This document shows, one piece after another, positions 53,811-63,374 of a DNA stretch of 64,000 nt. The notes below the pieces were generated by a model. The model was given only the letters and a program-made list of their open reading frames with translations. It did no database searches and had not been told where the DNA came from. The position numbers and the translations under genes are program-made. How positions within the stretch are numbered: the stretch's first letter is position 1; each line of letters opens with the position of its first letter. Source of the stretch: an uncultured Bacteroidales bacterium (GTDB taxonomy: Bacteria > Bacteroidota > Bacteroidia > Bacteroidales > Bacteroidaceae); contig CADCLN010000001.1 of assembly GCA_902802265.1 (NCBI GenBank), positions 62,001 through 126,000 on the forward strand, given 5' to 3'.

Positions 53811-53857
53811 CTCCCCCTAAAAGTCCTCCCCATAGAGGGGGAGTTAGAGGGGGTCTT
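53811..53857 (-). repeat. REP-like CTAACTCCCCCT...GGGGAGGACTT element, copy 2
   Basis: Inverted relative to copy 1 at 52469-52511. On the minus strand: CCCCCTCTAACTCCCCCTCT, then ATGGGGAGGACTTTTAGGGG. It lies between tamL and manA. Confidence 0.8.
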
Positions 53858-53864
53858 CTTTTTT

Positions 53865-56255
53865 TTAGAATGGGTAGCCCACGGCGAAGTGGATGGAGGT
53901 GCCGTCCCGCCAGAGGTTGGGGATGTTGTAGTATCCCGACTTGCCTGTGTCGTAGGGGGCATGGATGGCTAAGCCCACGTCGAGACGGAGCACGAGAAAC
54001 TCCATGTCGAAACGGAAGCCGAAGCCCGTGCCGAGGGCTATCTGGCGGAGGAAGGTGGAGGGGCGCAGCTGGAGTTCTGCCTTGGGGGTTCCGTCGTCGG
54101 CGGGGTCGTTCCAGTCCCACACGTTGCCGGCATCGAGGAAGAGTGCGCCGTAGAGGTTGCCGAAGAGGGGGAAGCGGTATTCGGCGTTGAGTTCGAGGCG
54201 GAAGTCTCCGCTGTGGTAGATGTAGTAGTCGTTTCCGTCGAGATGGAAGCTACCTGGACCGATGGAACGGGCTCCGAAGGCTCGGATGCTGTTGGCTCCG
54301 CCTGCATAGAACCAGTCGGTGGAGGGCACGGAGAGGGAGTTGCCGTAGGCGTAGGCTGCCCCGATGAGGGCACGGGTGGCGATGCTGCTGCGGGGGGTGA
54401 GGCGGATGTGGTTGCGGAGTTCGAGGAGGAGTTTGATGTATTGGTCGTAGTTGGTGAAGATGAAGTCTTTGCCTTTTTCGTTCCATTTTTTCCCAGAGAG
54501 GCAAAGCAGTCCGCTGATGAGGTTGCCCGACTCCTTCAGGGTGGCGGTGAGGTTGGTGGTGACACGGCGGGCGGGGGCGGAGTTGTTGTAGTTGAAGGTG
54601 TAGCTCATGGAGGGGATGTAGGCTTCGGAGAGGATGGGTGCCCAGGCGGAGTTGTATTTCTCTATGGCGTTGATGTAGTCGTCGGAGATTTCTCGGATGT
54701 CGAGCAGGTCGATGTTGAGGGGCGAGAAGGTGTGGGTGATGTATCGGGATGTCTGGAAGTGGTAATCGACTCCGAGAAGCATGCGGTTGTAGCGGTAGAG
54801 GTTGGCGAGGTTGGAACGGGTGAAGGCGGCGGTGAATCGGGTTGAGACGGGATAGCGACGACGACGGCCAGCCAGCCCGGGGAAGGCTATCCAGGGCACG
54901 GTGTAGCCTGCCTCGATGCCCCATTCGTAGGTGTCGGTCCGGTTGGATTCGCCTTGCTTTCTGCCGACGGTCTGCCAGTAGTAGAGTCCCTTTAGCGTAA
55001 GGGAGAGGGTTTCGCCTCGGTGGAAGGCGTTGCGCTTGGCAATGGTGATGGCGATGTCGGGACCTATCTGCATGTTGCTTTTCTGGGTGAAGTTGAAGGC
55101 GAGTTCGGCGTCGATGAGTTTGTCCATGGTGGCGTCGAGCCGCACGTCGAGGATGGAGCAAGTGTCGGTGGTGTCGCGCGGGGTGAAGCTGAACTGCACG
55201 TTGGAGAAGATGTTCATGCTGGCGAGGGCGTTGATGGTCTGCGAGACTTTTTCGTCGCTGTAGGTCTGCCCTGGATGGAATTTGAAGCCGCGAAACATGA
55301 CTCGGGGGGAGATGGGGATGCGGTTGCCCTGATAGGCAAGGGTGAGCCGACGGAAGGTGAGGGTGTCGTCGAAGGCTAACTGACGGCCACTGCCTGTACG
55401 GGTGTTTTTACGGATGTAGGCACTGAGGTGGCCGAATTGCCAGGGGTGGCGCACACGGACGGGGAGTTCTCTGTCGGGGGCAACGAGCAGTTTCACTTTG
55501 CCAGGAATATTGATGGAGTCGGCCAGGTAGTTGATGTAGTCGGGACGGTAGAAGTAGAAGCCGTTGTTGTGGAATTCGGTGTTGAGCCGTGTCCTTTCGT
55601 TCTGCAAGTCAACCACGGAGAATTGTTTGTCGCGATGGAGGTGGCTTTGGGCTGCCGTGGCATGGATGACGCTGTCCTGGGCTGGGGGAAAGAGGTAGTG
55701 AATGGAGTCGAAGGTGTAGGCGTTGCCTAAGTGAATGTCGTAGGATATTTTTTGTTTCTTGGGGTTTTTGCCTGTAACCAGGTTGTAGCCCACTTTTGCC
55801 TGGAAGTAGCCGTAGTTTTGCAGCACGTTCTGGGCAACCTTCACTCGGGTGTCGGGCGAAACGGAGGCAATGGTTTTGGGCACGGAGCCGAAGGTGTGGA
55901 GTATCCATTTGTTGAAGCCTCGGTGCTCTTTCCCTGCCATGGAGTTGTAGATCCAGAGTCCGACGGGAAGGGGGGAACGGAGCGAGGAGCTGCCAAAGAG
56001 GGAGTTGTTGGGTGGGTAGGCTAAGGCTGCCTCGGCTTCTTCGAGGGCTACGGCTTCGGCGGATGTGCCTTTTTTGTCGTCGATGGTGATGGACTTGATG
56101 CCTGTGTAGAGGGTTTCGTCTTCACCCAATGCGCTGGTTGTGGAGCAGTTGGTAAGGAGCACAGGGCAGCTCGTCGCTATCAGCAGGATAGTGAGGATGA
56201 GGGGCATGGGGGCATGGAGCGCGGCGTTATTGCGGACGTGTGGTTTTGCGGTCAT
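53865..56255 (-). CDS. tamL: TamL: lipoprotein TamA-like outer-membrane assembly protein (Omp85 family)
   Basis: Outer-membrane partner of TamB in moving or inserting envelope components. 796 residues from ATG 56255 (or 780 from ATG 56207). The signal MPLILTILLIATSCPVLLTN ends with lipobox LLTNC, so unlike proteobacterial TamA it is a lipoprotein, as known for TamL of Bacteroidetes. The N-terminal part contains POTRA-like repeats (about 50-370). The C-terminal 16-strand barrel shows GGANSIRAFGARSIGPGSFH and ends HFAVGYPF with a terminal aromatic. It overlaps the 3' end of tamB by 29 bp, which argues for coupled synthesis. Confidence 0.9.
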   Translation of the reverse strand: MTAKPHVRNNAALHAPMPLILTILLIATSCPVLLTNCSTTSALGEDETLYTGIKSITIDDKKGTSAEAVALEEAEAALAYPPNNSLFGSSSLRSPLPVGLWIYNSMAGKEHRGFNKWILHTFGSVPKTIASVSPDTRVKVAQNVLQNYGYFQAKVGYNLVTGKNPKKQKISYDIHLGNAYTFDSIHYLFPPAQDSVIHATAAQSHLHRDKQFSVVDLQNERTRLNTEFHNNGFYFYRPDYINYLADSINIPGKVKLLVAPDRELPVRVRHPWQFGHLSAYIRKNTRTGSGRQLAFDDTLTFRRLTLAYQGNRIPISPRVMFRGFKFHPGQTYSDEKVSQTINALASMNIFSNVQFSFTPRDTTDTCSILDVRLDATMDKLIDAELAFNFTQKSNMQIGPDIAITIAKRNAFHRGETLSLTLKGLYYWQTVGRKQGESNRTDTYEWGIEAGYTVPWIAFPGLAGRRRRYPVSTRFTAAFTRSNLANLYRYNRMLLGVDYHFQTSRYITHTFSPLNIDLLDIREISDDYINAIEKYNSAWAPILSEAYIPSMSYTFNYNNSAPARRVTTNLTATLKESGNLISGLLCLSGKKWNEKGKDFIFTNYDQYIKLLLELRNHIRLTPRSSIATRALIGAAYAYGNSLSVPSTDWFYAGGANSIRAFGARSIGPGSFHLDGNDYYIYHSGDFRLELNAEYRFPLFGNLYGALFLDAGNVWDWNDPADDGTPKAELQLRPSTFLRQIALGTGFGFRFDMEFLVLRLDVGLAIHAPYDTGKSGYYNIPNLWRDGTSIHFAVGYPF

Positions 56256-59200
56256 TCTCTTCTTTTTCTTCTTTCTTTTTGTGGTTGAAGATGAACAGGT
56301 CGGTCAGTTTATCTACTTTCTTGCGCAGCAGGAGTCCTGCTCCGTTCTTGTCGAGCACACCTTCGACGACGTTGTTGTAGTCTTTGGCATGGAAGATGCG
56401 GATGTAGCGTGTGGCACTGTTGTCGAGTCGCCACTCCAGGGAGACGTCGTCGATGAAGGAGCCTACATCGGTGTTCTGGTTGACGTTTTTGTTGTTCGAC
56501 ACTCGTCCGCCAATGGATACGCTGAGGCGGTCGCTGAAGAATCGTTTGGAGAATTTGAAGGAGTAGTCGGTGCCTGTCTCTCCGTTGGAATAGGTGGTTT
56601 TGTCCATGCCGAAGCTGACGTCAACGATGGAGTTGAGGGCTTTGCCTGTGATGTTGTTGATTTCGGACTGCAGGAAGCTGTTGAGTGCGCTGTTGGCATC
56701 GAAGCCAGACGAGCTGTTGGTGTCGGAGATGTACATGCCTGTAGCGAGCATGGCTACGGCAAGTTTGTTTTTTTCTTCAGCGGTATAGCCAGAGAGTTCG
56801 TCCTTGATGGTTCCGTCTTCGGGTGCATCTATGGTAAACTGCAATCCCATGTCGCTCAGGGTGTTTGTTATTTTCAGACCTACATCGAAGAGGACGCTGC
56901 GCGAAGTGGAACCTGCGGAGGCAACAGCTGCCTTGGTGCGTTCTGAGGCTGCAATGTTGAGGGTAGGGTTGGTCACGTCGCCTGTAAATTCCACATAGCT
57001 GCCGCTGGCAATGGTGAAGGTTTTCAGCGGAATGACGGGCAGGGTGTATTTCATTTCTCCTTCGTTCACCGTGACACGCCCCAAAACATTCAGCACGCCC
57101 TGCGGTGTGTAGCCCATGGTGATGCCACCTCCACCACGCAGGGTGATGTAGCTTTGACGGTCGGCGGAAAATTCGCAGTTGAATTTGGCTCCTTCTTCTA
57201 TCTTCAGGGATACGTTCATGTCGATGCCCATGGCTTTGGGCTTTACATAGGTGGTGTCGGGGGGTAAACTGAAATCGACAAATGTCACGATGTCGTCAAG
57301 ACGGTCGCCCTGCGAGAGGGTGGATTCTTCCATGATATAGGTCATGTCGGTCTTGCTCAGTACGTTGATGACTCCACGTATGGTCAGGTCTTCCATGGAA
57401 CCATGCACACGGAACATGATGTCGCCAAAGACGTTGCCAAAAAGGATGGACTTGCGAGTGCGTTTGGCTTCTATCAATTTGAAATTGTAGCCATAGAGGG
57501 AGAGCGACATGTACATGTTGTCGAAGTCGGAGAAGTCGTAGTAGCCGTTGAAGTCTAAGGGGTTGCTGCCTGCACCATAAATCTTGAAGTGGTCGAAAGA
57601 AATGCGGCTGTTGACGATGCGGGCGGTGTCGTTGTCCAGTCGGAGGTCTAAGGAATAGGGTTCGGAGAGGATGTGTGCGTCTTTGGTCAGCACATTGCCG
57701 TTCAACGAAAGTTTGTCCATGGACCCCTTCACCGAGAGGTTTCCCGCCATGTAGCCGCTGAAGCCCATCAACTGGTCGGGTACGAAGGGGGAAATCAGCG
57801 AAAGGGGAATGTCGGTGAGATTGAGGTTGGCGTTCATGAAACCTGCCGGAGTGGTTGTGTCGTAGCTACCCTTCAGGGTTGCCACTGGAGTTTGGTTGAA
57901 ATCCAGTATGGCATCAATATTGTGGAGGTTGGCTCCTTCTGGCGTATAAATCAGGTTGGAATGTAAATCTCCCACAGCCATGCCTTCATAGACAAATTGG
58001 CTGATTGACATATCGCCCAAAACCATGAATTGCTCTTGGTTTACTTCGTAAGTGGCATTCATGTTGAACATTCCTGCCATGTTGGGCATAAAGGGAATGA
58101 CTGTCAAGAGTTCTTTCAGGTTCAGGCTCTGCACCTCGGCATTGGCTTGCTGCTCGCCTAAATGGGTTGGCTTGGCAGATAGGGCTATGCGACAGCTGTC
58201 TGTCAATGAAGCAAGACGGACATCGGCAAGGACGAGTCCCATTTCGGGTGGAGCACCGCTTGTCTTTGGCGGAAGCATCTGCAGACGGACATAGTTGTCG
58301 GGATTCACACTGAATTTTCGGTAGCCCAATATGGGGTGTTCGGGATAGACTTTCATGTCGATGAGAGAGTCTGCCAACAGGGCATGAAGTCCGAGGTCAA
58401 TGCCTTGTTCCTGTTTCTTGTTGAAGAATTGTAGATGCAGATCGGCCTGTTCGGGCTGAATGTAGCCATCGGCATAGGCTTTGAAACCTGGGAAGACGGG
58501 CTGGTCGTTGCAAACGACTCCTGTGCGATAAGTCAGCAGCGTGGAGTCTTGCTGAATGTTGAAAAAGGAGGTGTCGATTGTAAGGGTGTCGTACCTTAAA
58601 GCATAGATGTGCCCCTGCCCTACCAAACCGCATTCGGGAGTGGTCTTGGCATTCAGTTCAAAGTCGGAAAATTTGATGCCATAAATATCAAGGATGCTCA
58701 TGAGAGGATTCTGTGTTCCTGCATAGGCATCAATATTCAGAATGGGCATATATGCTTTCAAGGTGTTCAGATTCAGTTGCCTTGACTTGAGCTGACGTTG
58801 CAGTTCACGGTTCAGTTTGTCGGCTTGGCGTGAAAGTGCAAACATATTTTGAGGTGAATTGAAATGCAGCTTCATGTCACCTGTATTGAAACGGACAGAG
58901 GTGCTGTCGGTGGTGGTCAGTGCATGGAGTAGGAAGTCGGTGGTGTGAAGGGTGTCGGAATAGGTTTGCACCTCTACTGCATGGATGTTTGCATCGACCA
59001 GAAAAACTGGACGGAGACTGCTCCAGTTGGCAAATGAGAAATCCATAGATCCGTCTGTGCTGACAACCATCGTGGTATCGACAAAGCCCATTGCCTGGAT
59101 ATTGGCGTATGGCATTTCAAGCTGCAGTTTGCCTGCCACGCTCTCTTTCATGGCTTTCCCCATGCTGGTGGCAATGACATTGCCAAGATTGGCGGTCAAG

Positions 59201-60849
59201 CCCAGCGAGGTTTGCAACTGGGCATTGTCGCAACTCATTTGTGCCATCAATTCTCCCCTCCGGAGGGTGGCATCAGCGAGAATGGAACTGAGATTCAATT
59301 TACCATAATGTGAATCGGAGAGTGCTGCTTGGGCTTGCAGATAGGTTTGTTTGGAAAGGGGGTCGAAACCTTGCCCTTCTGCCGACAATTGGCCATTGAT
59401 GGTACAACGTTCATCGAGGGGTACAAATTTATTGACAACAAGATTCCGTATGTCGGCTTGTGCTTTGTAGGCATCGTTGTTCATATTATAATGAGCAGCG
59501 AGTTTCACTTGGCTACCCATAGCGGATAGTTGTGCCTGGGTTGACACTTTGTTGTGATCAAGTCGTGCCGTAGATTTCAGATTGGCAAACCCTTCTATCA
59601 ATGCATCCAACTGGCTCACTTCCAGTCGCTGCATATTGCCTTCAGCCTTCAGCTTTGCCAAGATGGGTTTCTTGGGCAGGTATTGATTCAGGGTTGTGTT
59701 CAAAGTTCGGGCATCGGCTTCAGGCATAAACCCGAAAATGGCTGATCGCACATCGTCATGACCGACTTGAGCCTCTGCGTCCAGTTTCAATTGACCAGGA
59801 TTGATGGAATCGAAAGCATTGAAGTCCATCTTCATGGCCATTTGCAATCGGGAATCTTCGGTCTTGATGCTCAAACGAGGAATACGCAAAGTGGTCGAAT
59901 CCATCTCAACTTGAGCCTTCGTCTCTGTAATGGGTATAAAAAAATCTTTGTTGACTCCCTCCATTGTGGGATGTATCTTGGCTACAAACTGGTTTATCAG
60001 GAGGGTCATGTCACCCGTACCAGCATATTGCAAAGAGTCTATCCTTGCATCCACATCGTTCACTTCCACCAAGTTATCGTAAGTTGCCGTAGAGCGTGAA
60101 AGCATCAGTTGGTCAACATTGTATATTTCTTTTCCCAAATCAAGGAAGCCTTTCAAATGCCCTTTTCCTATATAGGCAGACATGGGCACATGCTGAATGC
60201 TGTGGATGGTGTCGGCTCCAACACCTGTAGGAACGTATGGCAGAGGAAGTATCAGCGAGAAACGCACATCTTCCACCAACACTTCTTGCAAGTCTATTTT
60301 CCAATTTACAGGCTCTGAAGGAGTTGTGTCTTCTGGTACAGAATCTGCCAGAATGACTGTCAGGTCTGCATTCCGAAAGACAGCGTGATTGAGCACAGCC
60401 AATTCGTCGGTCAAACTTGTGCTATGCGAAACCAAAGACAATAATCCCACACGTCCCTTTACCCGACAAGATTCAACCAAGGAACGAGTGTCAATCTGTG
60501 TGTTTTTCAGATGTACATCGTCAATTTCCACATTTCCTTGAAACAATGGCAAAAAACGCACACTAAGTGCCAGTTCTTCAGCATGGAGCACGGTGTCACC
60601 TTCTTGTATGGCATACATTCCGTTCATGCTGAGATCAAGCGGACATTTCAGCAGCACACGCTCCACACCGACTTGCATATTCATTTCCTCGCTCAACCAG
60701 TCTGAGGCTTTGTCAACCGCCCATTTCTGCACAGGCGGTATATATAAAAGTATGGAAAATATAGCTAACAAAACAATTGGACATAGCACAACCCAAAGCA
60801 AGATGCGCCACGTCCAACCAAACCAAGTATATTTTCCAACTATTTTCAT
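56227..60849 (-). CDS. tamB: TamB-like translocation and assembly module protein (DUF490/AsmA-like)
   Basis: 1,540 residues. An N-terminal membrane anchor (ILLWVVLCPIVLLAIFSILL) is followed by a very long, mostly beta-strand periplasmic body expected to form a lipid-carrying groove bridging the two membranes. The C-terminal TamB/DUF490 domain is evident (VLGRVTVNEGEMKYTLPVIP, FTIASGSYVEFTGDVTNPTL, NIAASERTKAAV, VGLKITNTLSDMGLQFTIDA, PEDGTIKDELSGYTAEEKNK, LAVAMLATGMYI). It is upstream of and overlaps tamL. The GH53 gene lies 8 bp upstream in the same direction. Confidence 0.93.
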   Translation of the reverse strand: MKIVGKYTWFGWTWRILLWVVLCPIVLLAIFSILLYIPPVQKWAVDKASDWLSEEMNMQVGVERVLLKCPLDLSMNGMYAIQEGDTVLHAEELALSVRFLPLFQGNVEIDDVHLKNTQIDTRSLVESCRVKGRVGLLSLVSHSTSLTDELAVLNHAVFRNADLTVILADSVPEDTTPSEPVNWKIDLQEVLVEDVRFSLILPLPYVPTGVGADTIHSIQHVPMSAYIGKGHLKGFLDLGKEIYNVDQLMLSRSTATYDNLVEVNDVDARIDSLQYAGTGDMTLLINQFVAKIHPTMEGVNKDFFIPITETKAQVEMDSTTLRIPRLSIKTEDSRLQMAMKMDFNAFDSINPGQLKLDAEAQVGHDDVRSAIFGFMPEADARTLNTTLNQYLPKKPILAKLKAEGNMQRLEVSQLDALIEGFANLKSTARLDHNKVSTQAQLSAMGSQVKLAAHYNMNNDAYKAQADIRNLVVNKFVPLDERCTINGQLSAEGQGFDPLSKQTYLQAQAALSDSHYGKLNLSSILADATLRRGELMAQMSCDNAQLQTSLGLTANLGNVIATSMGKAMKESVAGKLQLEMPYANIQAMGFVDTTMVVSTDGSMDFSFANWSSLRPVFLVDANIHAVEVQTYSDTLHTTDFLLHALTTTDSTSVRFNTGDMKLHFNSPQNMFALSRQADKLNRELQRQLKSRQLNLNTLKAYMPILNIDAYAGTQNPLMSILDIYGIKFSDFELNAKTTPECGLVGQGHIYALRYDTLTIDTSFFNIQQDSTLLTYRTGVVCNDQPVFPGFKAYADGYIQPEQADLHLQFFNKKQEQGIDLGLHALLADSLIDMKVYPEHPILGYRKFSVNPDNYVRLQMLPPKTSGAPPEMGLVLADVRLASLTDSCRIALSAKPTHLGEQQANAEVQSLNLKELLTVIPFMPNMAGMFNMNATYEVNQEQFMVLGDMSISQFVYEGMAVGDLHSNLIYTPEGANLHNIDAILDFNQTPVATLKGSYDTTTPAGFMNANLNLTDIPLSLISPFVPDQLMGFSGYMAGNLSVKGSMDKLSLNGNVLTKDAHILSEPYSLDLRLDNDTARIVNSRISFDHFKIYGAGSNPLDFNGYYDFSDFDNMYMSLSLYGYNFKLIEAKRTRKSILFGNVFGDIMFRVHGSMEDLTIRGVINVLSKTDMTYIMEESTLSQGDRLDDIVTFVDFSLPPDTTYVKPKAMGIDMNVSLKIEEGAKFNCEFSADRQSYITLRGGGGITMGYTPQGVLNVLGRVTVNEGEMKYTLPVIPLKTFTIASGSYVEFTGDVTNPTLNIAASERTKAAVASAGSTSRSVLFDVGLKITNTLSDMGLQFTIDAPEDGTIKDELSGYTAEEKNKLAVAMLATGMYISDTNSSSGFDANSALNSFLQSEINNITGKALNSIVDVSFGMDKTTYSNGETGTDYSFKFSKRFFSDRLSVSIGGRVSNNKNVNQNTDVGSFIDDVSLEWRLDNSATRYIRIFHAKDYNNVVEGVLDKNGAGLLLRKKVDKLTDLFIFNHKKKEEKEENDRKTTRPQ

Positions 60850-60857
60850 CGATTCAT

Positions 60858-62129
60858 TTAATTTGCCTGTTCCAAGTACTCATCTATCAACAAGGAGATG
60901 TCTTCTACTGTGACAACTCCGTCTCCATCCATGTCGCCAAGTATTTCTTTTTGAGGATCTTCTTGTTCTTCGTTGGCTTCTTTCTCTGTCAGAAAATTCT
61001 GCAATTTCATCAAGCCAGCATTCATCTTGTGAATTGTGTTGTTCCAGAGACCGCGATTCTGCCAGACACGAAGTACAACTGCATCACCACCATTGCCGTT
61101 CTCTTCAGGGAACCAATAATAAAGTCCTGTCACATTCTTGTGTTTGCCCAATTCCACGCAAAGGTCTTCAATAAAAGTCTGTTGACCCAAGGCTGTGGCT
61201 GGCCAAATATCAGTTGTATCATATACCACACCATTATTGCCAACACCTGGAAAATACTGATAATAATAAGCCGTTTCCACTACATGAACGTGCTTTGAAG
61301 GAAATTCTTTTTCCAACATATTCAACGTATTGGAAAACGTTGGCAAATAACCATGCCAGAAAGGATAGTAGCTCAGCCCTATCATGTCGTAATCAACGCC
61401 GTTGGCTTCCATCTTTTGGTAAAAGAGTTTGGCTGCGTTGGCATCACCACTACGTTCAATATGCAAGATGATTTTTGTTTGGGGAGATACTTCACGAATG
61501 GCTTTTGACGCAGAACTCAACAAATTAGTAAAGCGAAGCCAAGTCGAATTAGTGGAATTGGAATAACAGCGGTCTGTGGAGGTACGCCACAACATGCCGT
61601 AACTGATTTCGTTGCCAATCTGCACGTAATCAGGAGTAACGCCACTTTCTTTCAGATATTCCAAGCAACGCTTCGTATAAGAATACATGGAATCCACCAA
61701 CGCCGCATTCGTTGGATTGCTGCGGCTCAACGTTCCTGTGTACCATGTACTGGGAACAGACTGCGCATTAGGGTCAGTCCATGAATCGCTATAGCAGACA
61801 TCTATCAGCAGTTCAAGACCTGCATCTTTAATACGTTTCCCAAAATTCTTCACATACTCCAAATCCTGCACCACCCCGTCTTGTGCCAAATTAGGGTCGG
61901 GAGAGACAAAGAGACGAACCCTCACCGCATTCATCTTTGCATCGTCTCGCAGAAAGGTCAATACATCTTTTATATTCCGCCCTTTACTGTTTTTATAAGG
62001 AGTATTCACGCTTTCATATTGCGGCAACATAGAAAGGTCACAACCCAGCGTGTATTTGTTTTGGGAAAACACAATAGTGCTTGCCAACAAGGCAAGCACT
62101 ATTGTGCATGATATTTGCTTGAATGTCAT
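60858..62129 (-). CDS. GH53 arabinogalactan endo-beta-1,4-galactanase with half-dockerin tail
   Basis: Secreted endo-galactanase cutting beta-1,4-galactan side chains of pectin. 423 residues with signal peptide ending STIVFSQ. The GH53 TIM barrel shows LGCDLSMLPQYE, NAVRVRLFVSPD, acid/base E174 in DYVQIGNEISYGMLW and nucleophile E285 in HVHVVETAYYY; GLYYWFPEENG is also family-typical. After a Glu-rich linker, the C-terminus has one half-dockerin ILGDMDGDGVVTVEDISLLI ending DEYLEQAN, with calcium loop DMDGDG intact. Located between mdh (3 bp upstream) and tamB (8 bp downstream), an odd context for a glycan-degrading enzyme. Confidence 0.94.
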   Translation of the reverse strand: MTFKQISCTIVLALLASTIVFSQNKYTLGCDLSMLPQYESVNTPYKNSKGRNIKDVLTFLRDDAKMNAVRVRLFVSPDPNLAQDGVVQDLEYVKNFGKRIKDAGLELLIDVCYSDSWTDPNAQSVPSTWYTGTLSRSNPTNAALVDSMYSYTKRCLEYLKESGVTPDYVQIGNEISYGMLWRTSTDRCYSNSTNSTWLRFTNLLSSASKAIREVSPQTKIILHIERSGDANAAKLFYQKMEANGVDYDMIGLSYYPFWHGYLPTFSNTLNMLEKEFPSKHVHVVETAYYYQYFPGVGNNGVVYDTTDIWPATALGQQTFIEDLCVELGKHKNVTGLYYWFPEENGNGGDAVVLRVWQNRGLWNNTIHKMNAGLMKLQNFLTEKEANEEQEDPQKEILGDMDGDGVVTVEDISLLIDEYLEQAN

Positions 62130-62132
62130 AAA

Positions 62133-63122
62133 TTACAAGTTTGGATTGATTTTGCTCCACTCGCTGATAGCTGGTACAATGTTGAGTGTCACCAGTTCGT
62201 CACGCATCTTGCAAAGGTGCTCGTAGCTTGCGTCCAGCTTAGCATTCTCTTCTGCTGTGCCCTGTGGAACCTTGTAAGAACAACCATTCTTGTCCAAAGT
62301 AGTGTCCATTGCCATCATAATGTGGTCATACTTTCCGTTAGAAACGTATGTTCCAGCAGGATAGCGGAATGGTTCACCACCCATTACACTGGCAATCATC
62401 TGTACAGAAAGGAGTGATGGACTCTGGAAAGAACTACGTCCACGCAGTTCGATAATCTTTGCACCACCCTTGGTTACATCCACCTTCATTTGCTCCCACT
62501 CCTCGGCGGGGAATGCAGGTGTTCCGATAAGTTCAGTAAGAGGCTTGCCGGCAATCTTCACAGCGCTGCCAAATACAGCCATCTGTTCACCGTGACCGCC
62601 AAATGTATGAGCGCCTGTCACCTGATTCTGCATGACACCAAACTTCTTGGCCAAAGCTGACTGAAGACGAGTAGAATCAAGACCTGCCAATGTGGTAACT
62701 TGACCTGGCTTCAAGCCTGAATAAAGCAAAGTAACAAGACCTGTCAAGTCTGCCGGATTGAAGATGATAACAACATGCTTTACATCAGGGCAATACTTCT
62801 TGATGTTTTCGCCCAATTCCTGAGCAATTTTGCAGTTGCCAGCCAACAAGTCTTCACGAGTCATGCCAGCCTTACGAGGTGCACCACCTGAAGAAATAAT
62901 ATACTTGGCATCCTTGAAAGCCTCAGCCACATCGGTTGTGGCCGTGATGTTAGCATCACAGAAACCAGACTGACGCATTTCTTCTGCTACACCTTCTGGT
63001 GAGAACACATCATAAAGACAAATGTTTGTTGTAAGGTTCAGCATCAATGCAGACTGAACCATGTTAGAGCCAATCATACCAGCAGCTCCAACGATAACGA
63101 GTTTTTCGTTTGTAAGTGCCAT
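62133..63122 (-). CDS. mdh: Malate dehydrogenase
   Basis: NAD-dependent interconversion of malate and oxaloacetate. 329 residues. Rossmann motif LVIVGAAGMIGSNMVQSALM at the N-terminus, SSGGAPRKAGMTREDLLAGN (substrate loop), VVIIFNPADLTGLVT, STRLQSALAK and the catalytic His segment VTGAHTFGGHGEQMAVFGSA. The 'GMIG' type and length match Bacteroidales enzymes. It has its own promoter (63219-63226) and is probably the first gene of the mdh-GH53-tamB-tamL run. Confidence 0.95.
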   Translation of the reverse strand: MALTNEKLVIVGAAGMIGSNMVQSALMLNLTTNICLYDVFSPEGVAEEMRQSGFCDANITATTDVAEAFKDAKYIISSGGAPRKAGMTREDLLAGNCKIAQELGENIKKYCPDVKHVVIIFNPADLTGLVTLLYSGLKPGQVTTLAGLDSTRLQSALAKKFGVMQNQVTGAHTFGGHGEQMAVFGSAVKIAGKPLTELIGTPAFPAEEWEQMKVDVTKGGAKIIELRGRSSFQSPSLLSVQMIASVMGGEPFRYPAGTYVSNGKYDHIMMAMDTTLDKNGCSYKVPQGTAEENAKLDASYEHLCKMRDELVTLNIVPAISEWSKINPNL

Positions 63123-63218
63123 AAATTATTTTTTATTATAAAGTGTTGGTAAAATATATTTTTGTTACTACTTTATTTATTCTTGCAAGTTCACCGAATG
63201 TCTTGCTCACTCAAAGCG

Positions 63219-63226
63219 CAAAATTA
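63219..63226 (-). promoter_or_regulatory. -7 box for mdh
   Basis: Minus-strand TAATTTTG, about 97 bp before the start codon. Confidence 0.6.
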
Positions 63227-63342
63227 TTCTTTATTTTTTTTATACACAATATTCTGACTGTTTTTTTACCTTAAAAACACCCACAAAATGCTTTTTTAGC
63301 TTTTTTTCGTCGTTTTATGCCACTTTTGTTTTGCAAAAAACA

Positions 63343-63350
63343 TAACTTTG
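63343..63350 (+). promoter_or_regulatory. -7 box for the barrel-protein gene
   Basis: TAACTTTG, 25 bp before ATG 63375, with TTTTG stretches about 10-20 bp upstream. Confidence 0.65.
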
Positions 63351-63374
63351 CAGAAACAATCAAAAATACACCCA

